A DNA stretch of 64,000 nucleotides from Apodemus sylvaticus (lineage: Eukaryota; Chordata; Mammalia; Rodentia; Muridae). The notes under the pieces were generated by a model, which saw nothing but the letters and a program-made list of their open reading frames with translations, ran no database searches and was not told the origin of the DNA. Below are positions 59,254-64,000 of the stretch, piece after piece; position 1 is the first letter of the stretch, and every line of letters begins with the position of its first letter. Location: positions 75,200,644 through 75,264,643 of the forward strand of contig NC_067477.1 of assembly GCF_947179515.1 (NCBI RefSeq). Reading direction: 5' to 3'. Both the position numbers and the translations under genes were made by a program.

Positions 59254-59710
59254 ACTTTTCTATTGGATAGTTTCTTTATCTACATTTCAAATGTTTTTCT
59301 TTTTCTATGTCTACCCTTAGGAAACCTCCCTCCCATCTCCCCTTCCCCTACCTCTATGAGAGTGCTCCTCCACTCACCTACCCACTCCTTTCTTCCTGCC
59401 CTGGCTTTTCCTTACATTGGGGCATTGAACACCTTCAGGTTCCAGGGCTACTCCTCCCACTGAAGTCCAATAAGGCCATTCTTTTCCACAGATGCAGCCA
59501 GAGCCATGGGACCCTCCATGTGTATTCTTTGGTTGATGGTCCAATCATTGGGAGCTCTGGAGCAGGGGTCTGGCCAAATGACATTGTTGCTCCCTTCTAT
59601 GGGGCTGCAAACCCCCTCAGTCCTTAAGTCCGTTCTCCAACTCCTCCACTGGAAATTCTACACTCAGTTCAATGGTTGGCTGCAAGCATCTGCCTCTGTA
59701 TTTGTCAATA
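59254..59710 (-). mobile_element. Old L1 3' UTR, minus strand
   Basis: Minus-strand L1 3' end: 'ctacatttcaaatgttttt' (59280), the pyrimidine-rich complement of the G tract (59320-59400), 'ggttgatggtccaatcattg' (59531) and 'gcaagcatctgcctctgta' (59682). It begins about 60 bp after the plus-strand L1 tail at 59192. Confidence 0.8.
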
Positions 59711-59724
59711 AGACAAAATAATAG

Positions 59725-59940
59725 CTTTCACATTGAAGTTCAAAAAGACAACCAAACAGAAGAAAAATGGCTAAGAGAAGACACAAGAGTAAGAGATGTA
59801 CTCATTCTCACACTCAGGCCTCCCATTAAAAAAATAAAAGATACATATATTTTGATAGTTGACATTAATATGCAGCTGCCAAGAAAGAGACAACCATGGG
59901 GGAAAATGGCATGTCTTGGAATTAACTGTATTACTTCTTA
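59725..59940 (+). mobile_element. Probable old L1 3' UTR piece, plus strand
   Basis: 'aaaatggctaagagaagacac' area (59763), 'actcattctcacactcaggc' (59800) and the following segment match an older L1 3' UTR in plus orientation. It abuts the minus-strand L1 3' UTR at 59710, so the two may be arms of one 5'-inverted element or two insertions. Confidence 0.55.
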
Positions 59941-59944
59941 AAGT

Positions 59945-60660
59945 ATGTAGCTATTTTAATACAGTTTGAATTGATATGTCAAAAATGATAAAGGGACCTA
60001 GCAATGCTCTGCTTAAAAATTAATAGCAATTATAATTTATACTTAAGATAATCAAACTATAATATTTGTCAAACCCTGATTATCTCAATATGATAAGGAG
60101 AAGCCCCATAACTTTAAGGCGTAATGAGCGTATGTGTTCTATGTTTTGCTTGCTCTCACCTTTTTGTCAAAGGCAGCAAACAATTTTTCATGAATAATAA
60201 AAGGGGCATTCATCCTAAGACATTTTAAGTATAGTTGATGAGATAATAATGGTATTTTAAGTAATATTAATAAACTTGGGAATAAACAAAGAAAAGGGAA
60301 AGGAAAAAAAAAAACAACAAACAATGCCTACCCTGAAAGCCATAACAGACAGGCTTGGAAGCAGGGACAGACTTTTGCAGGCCCTCTGCATGCTGTTACA
60401 CTATTGTGAGTTCATATAAACTTTGTTCAGTGAAGTTAGATGGCCTTGTTCTCCTGGTGACCTCCATCCTCTCTGGCTATTAAATTCTTTCTACCTCCGC
60501 TTCTGAGGGATTCCTTAAGCTCTGAGGACAGTGATTGAAAGAGACATCAATCATATTTGGGGCTGAGTGTTCTAAGGTCTCACTCGCTATATAATGTCTG
60601 GCTGAGACTCTCTAATTGTTACTACCTGTGCCAAGAAGATGCACGGATTTTTCTTTTAAT
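59945..60660. other. Unassigned sequence
   Basis: No repeat or gene recognised; short minus frame 60139-60324 only. Confidence 0.35.
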
Positions 60661-60664
60661 ATTT

Positions 60665-60765
60665 AATGCCTGAGATTCTCTCTTTCATCTCTTTTATTCT
60701 GTTCATGAATTTGCAGGTCCTGTTCAAACCCTTAAATTTCTCAGAAATCCCTGTTTTTTCTTTAT
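60665..60765 (-). pseudogene. Possible L1 ORF1 coiled-coil remnant
   Basis: On the plus strand 'tgcctgagattctctctttc' and 'catctcttttattctgttc' resemble the reverse complement of ORF1 coding near the NNRIQEIEERISDAED region (compare 11810-11870 in A). Short and diverged. Confidence 0.45.
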
Positions 60766-60784
60766 TGATTCTATTTTCTTTTTT
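60766..60784. repeat. Target-site duplication, left of B1
   Basis: tgattctattttctttttt, identical to 60980-60998. Confidence 0.93.
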
Positions 60785-60979
60785 CTTTTTCTTTTTCTTT
60801 TTTTTTCTTTTCTTTTTTCTTTTTTTTTTTTTTTTTGTGGTTTTTCAAGACAGGGTTTCTTTGTGCAGCCCTGGCTGTCCTGGAACTCACTCTGTAGACC
60901 AGGCTGGCCTCGAACTCAGGTTCTGCCAGCCTCTGCCTCCCAAGCGCTGGGATTAAAGGCATGCGCCACCACTGCCCAG
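60785..60979 (-). mobile_element. B1 SINE with TSD
   Basis: Body 60838-60979 is the reverse complement of a near-consensus B1: 'caagacagggtttctttgtg' (60847), 'ccctggctgtcctggaact' (60869), 'caggctggcctcgaactcag' (60900), 'gcgctgggattaaaggcatg' (60944), 'cgccaccactgccc' (60965). The poly(T) with C interruptions, 60785-60837, is the A tail. A perfect 19-bp TSD flanks it, so the insertion is recent. Moved by L1 machinery in trans. Confidence 0.96.
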
Positions 60980-60998
60980 TGATTCTATTTTCTTTTTT
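60980..60998. repeat. Target-site duplication, right of B1
   Basis: Second copy of the 19-bp duplication; followed by a further T-rich run. Confidence 0.93.
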
Positions 60999-61136
60999 GT
61001 TTCTTTTCCTTTCTTTTTTTTTTTTTTTGTTGTTGTTGATGGATGGAAGGAACAATGTTCCAACTCCATACTTTATTCTTTCTTCCATAGCTTATATATG
61101 CCAGCAAAATCTTTTTTATTCAGTGAATGATTTTTT

Positions 61137-62575
61137 AATTCAATATATTTTTTATTTACATTTCAAATGATTTCCCCTTTTCTAGCCCCCACTCCCCGAA
61201 AGTCCCATAAGCCCCATTCTCTCCCCCTGTCTTCCCACCCACCCCTTCCCACTTCCCCGTTCTGGTTTTGCCGAATACTGTTTCACTGAGTCTTTCCAGA
61301 GCCAGGGACCACTCCTCCTTTCTTCTTGTACCTCATTTGATGTGTGGATTATGTTTTGGGTATTCCAGTTTTCTAGGTTAATAACCACTTATTAGTGAGT
61401 GCATACCATGATTCACCTTTTGAGTCTGGGTTACCTCACTTAGTATGATGTTCTCTAGCTCCATCCATTTGCCTAAGAATTTCATGAATTCATTGTTTCT
61501 AATGGCTGAATAGTACTCCATTGTGTAGATATATCACATTTTTTGCATCCACTCTTCTGTTGAGGGATACATGGGTGCATTCCAGCATCTGGCATTTATA
61601 AATAGGGCTGCTATGAACATAGTAGAGCATGTATCCTTATTACATGGTGGGGAATCCTCTGGGTATATGCCCAGGAGTGGTATAGCAGGATCTTCTGGAA
61701 GTGAGGTGCCCAGTTTTCGGAGGAACCGCCAGACTGATTTCCAGAGTGGTTGTACCAATTTGCAACCCCACCAGCAGTGGAGGAGTGTTCCTCTTTCTCC
61801 ACACCCTCTCCAACACCTGCTGTCTCCTGAATTTTTAATCTTAGCCATTCTGACTGGTGTAAGATGAAATCTTAGGGTTGTTTTGATTTGCATTTCCCTA
61901 ATGACTAATGAAGTTCTTCAGGTGAGAATTCATTGTTTAACTCTGTACCCCATTTTTAATAGGGTTGTTTGGTTTTCTGGAGTCTAACTTCTTGAGTTCT
62001 TTATATATATTGGATATTAGCCCTCTATCTGATGTAGGATTGGTGAAGATCTTTTCCCAATTTGTTGGTTGCCGATTTGTCCTCTTGATGGTGTCCTTTG
62101 CCTTACAGAAACTTTGTAATTTTATGAGGTCCCATTTGTCAATTCTTGCTCTTAGAGCATACGCTATTGGTGTTCTGTTCAGAAACTTTCTCCCTGTACC
62201 GATGTCCTCAAGGGTCTTCCCCAGTTTCTTTTCTATTAGCTTTAGAGTGTCTGGCTTTATGTGGAGGTCCTTGATCCATTTGGATTTGAGCTTAGTACAA
62301 GGAGACAAGGATGGATCAATTCGCATTCTTCTGCATGCTGACCTCCAATTGAACCAGCATCATTTGTTGAAAAGGCTATCTTTTTTCCATTGGATGTTTT
62401 CAGCCTCTTTGTCGAGGATCAAGTGGCCATAGGTGTGTGGGTTCATTTCTGGATCTTCAATCCTGTTCCATTGATCCTCCTGCCTGTCACTGTACCAATA
62501 CCATGCAGTTTTTAACACTATTGCTCTGTAGTATTGCTTGAGGTCAGGGATACTGATTCCCCCAGATTTTCTTTT
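61137..62575 (-). pseudogene. L1 H ORF2 C-terminal arm, with internal 38-bp deletion
   Basis: Frames 62360-62608, 61937-62326 and 61534-61893 (minus) carry ORF2 C-terminal coding, including an intact CX3CX7HX4C motif (CWRGCGERGTLLHCWWGC). Near 61910-61916 the segment between two GAAGTT copies (present in K at 19027-19069) is missing, which shifts frame. A one-base loss near 61951-61955 gives another frameshift. Confidence 0.88.
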
Positions 62576-63308
62576 CATTTCATTGGATGCTAACAAAGCA
62601 TTTGACAAAATTCAGCATCCTTTCATGCTTAAAGTCTTGGAGAGAACAGGAATTCAAGGCCCATGCCTAAACATAGTAAAAGCAATATACAGCAAACCGG
62701 TAGCCAGCATCAAACTAAATGGACAGAAACTTGAAGCAATCCCACTGAAATCAGGGACCAGACAAGGCTGCCCCCTTTCTCCTTATCTTTTCAATATTGT
62801 ACTTGAGGTACTAGCTCGGCCAATTCGACAACATAAGGAGGTCAAAGGGATACAAATTGAAAAGGAAGAAGTCAAATTATCATTATTTGCAGACGACATG
62901 ATAGTCTACCTAAGTGACCCAAAAAACTCCACTAGAGAGCTCCTACAGCTGATAAACAACTTCAGCAAAGTGGCAGGTTATAAAATCAACTCAAGCAAAT
63001 CAGTGGCCTTCCTATACTCAAATGATAAGCAGGCTGAGAAAGAAATTAGGGAAATGACCCCCTTCACAATAGCCACAAACAGTATAAAGTATCTTGGGGT
63101 GACTCTTACCAAACATGTGAAAGATCTGTATGACAAGAACTTCAAGACTCTGAAGAAGGAAATGGAAGAAGACCTCAAAAAATGGGAAAACCTCCCATGC
63201 TCATGGATCGGTAGAATCAATATAATTAAAATGGCCATTTTCCAAAAGCAATATACAGATTCAATGCAGTACCCATCAAAATCCAAACTCAATTCTTCAC
63301 AGAGTTAG
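62538..63308 (+). pseudogene. Chimeric ORF across the L1 H inversion, with reverse-transcriptase palm
   Basis: A 256-codon frame starts in antisense ORF2 sequence (MRSGILIPPDFLF) and enters sense ORF2 at ISLDANKAFDKIQHPF. It includes KLNGQKLEAIPLKSGTRQGCPLSPYLFNIV and the catalytic FADD box (LSLFADDMIVYLSD), and ends near 63308 after a one-base loss ('ttttccaaaagcaat' at 63238). It lacks the endonuclease and the early part of the polymerase. No evidence of expression. Confidence 0.85.
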
Positions 63309-63344
63309 AAAGAGCAATTATCAAATTCATCTGGAACAACAAAG

Positions 63345-64000
63345 TTGAGCATTTTTTGAGATGCTTCGCCACCATTCGAAGTTCTTCAGGTGAGAATTCT
63401 TTGTTTAAATCTGTACCCCATTTTTAATAGTGTTGTTTGGTTTTTTGGATCTAACTTCTTGAGTTCTTTATATATATTGTATATTAGCCCTCTATCTGAT
63501 GTAGGATTGGTGAAGATCTTTTCCCAATTTGTTGGTTGCTGATTTGTCCTTTTGATGGTGTCCTTTGCCTTACAGAAACTTTGTAATTTTATGAGGTCCC
63601 ATTTGTCAATTCTTGATCTTAGAGCATACACTATTGCTGTTCTGTTCAGAAACTTTCTCCCTGTACCGATGTCCTCAATGGTCTTTCCCAGTTTCTTTTC
63701 TATTAGCTTCAGAGTGTCTGGCTTTATGTGGAGGTCCCTGATCCATTTGAATCTGAGCTTAGTACAAGGAGACAAAGATGGATCAATTCGCATTCTTCTG
63801 CATGCTGACCTCAAGTTGAACCAGCACCATTTGTTGAAAAGGCTATCATTTTTCCATTAGAAGTTTTCAGCCCCTTTGTCGAGGATCAAGTGGCCATAGG
63901 TGCATGGGTTCATTTCTGGATCTTCAATCCTGTTCCATTGATCCTCCTGCCTGTCACTGTACCAATACCATGCAGTTTTTAACACTATTGCTCTGTAGTA
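63345..64000 (-). mobile_element. L1 fragment (element I), continues beyond window
   Basis: Minus-strand ORF2 C-terminal coding from 'gttgagcattttttgagatg' to the window edge. It overlaps in content with H's 61916-62535, so it is a second copy. Frame 63386-63814 (142 codons) reads RIDPSLSPCTKLRFKWIRDLHIKPDTLKLIEKKLGKTIEDIGTGRKFLNRTA through KLDPKNQTTLLKMGYRFKQRIL, with a frameshift at the end. More diverged than H. It starts abruptly at the H boundary with no 3' UTR. Confidence 0.88.

Larger units (their letters stand above)
61137..63344 (-). mobile_element. Young L1 (element H) with inverted 5' arm
   Basis: 61137-62575 is a minus-strand L1 3' portion: short A tail, G-rich 3' UTR, ORF2 C-terminal coding. 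62576-63344 is the upstream ORF2 segment in plus orientation, from 'atttcattggatgcta' to 'catctggaacaacaaa'. In sense order about 33 bases are missing between the two arms. This fits twin priming. The far side (63345) enters another L1 fragment, and no TSD pair could be found. Confidence 0.9.

Overview
This is a mammalian, rodent, gene-poor window. I recognise no host protein-coding gene, no tRNA or rRNA gene and no prokaryotic system. The organism is most likely rat (Rattus). The young LINE-1 (L1) copies end in a characteristic 3' UTR: a G-rich polypurine block, then a short AT-rich tail ending in an AATAAA-like run. As I know the families, this matches rat L1 and not the mouse L1Md 3' UTR. 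B1, B2/B3 and B4 SINEs and MaLR (MT/ORR1-type) LTRs fix the order as rodent. I saw no ID SINE, which is slightly surprising for rat, so the species call is inference.

Layout. 300-4240 holds a decayed plus-strand L1 (ORF2 plus an old-type 3' UTR), followed by another old L1 3' UTR piece (about 4480-5430) and microsatellites. 7041-13584 is an essentially full-length rat-type L1 on the minus strand (element A) with target-site duplications (TSDs), a GC-rich 5' UTR, and broken ORF1 and ORF2. A solo MaLR LTR follows. 17510-21533 is an old minus-strand L1 (J), split by a younger 5'-inverted ('twin-primed') L1 (K, 18938-20778) with a 14-bp TSD. 24699-27573 is a complete MaLR provirus with both LTRs.

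27689-39545 is a full-length old plus-strand L1 (B). It was interrupted first at 30270-34458 by L1 C (16-bp TSD) and again at 35535-37130 by L1 D (no TSD, 5-bp microhomology, small target deletion). Further truncated L1s lie at 40475-42990 (E), 45540-46325, 47198-48648 (F), 49438-50098 (G), 58548-59192 and 59254-59940. The right edge, 61137-64000, is a rearranged young L1 (H, with an inverted 5' part) joined to another L1 (I) that runs out of the window. A very diverged L1 fragment at 52165-52835 looks much older than the rest. By summing the intervals, L1 makes up roughly half or more of the window.

How the parts relate. Nesting gives a relative age order: J before K, and B before C and D. 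The long reading frames here (for example 7948-9507, 35514-36854, 30380-31384 and 62538-63308) are pieces of L1 ORF2. ORF2 encodes an endonuclease and reverse transcriptase that copies L1 RNA into DNA at the target site. No L1 copy has both ORFs intact, so none appears autonomous. The most notable structures are degenerate, roughly 200-bp tandem 'monomer' units shared by the 5' UTRs of A and B, the nested and inverted insertions with readable junctions, and two chimeric reading frames made at insertion junctions. I did not find a clearly new biological system.
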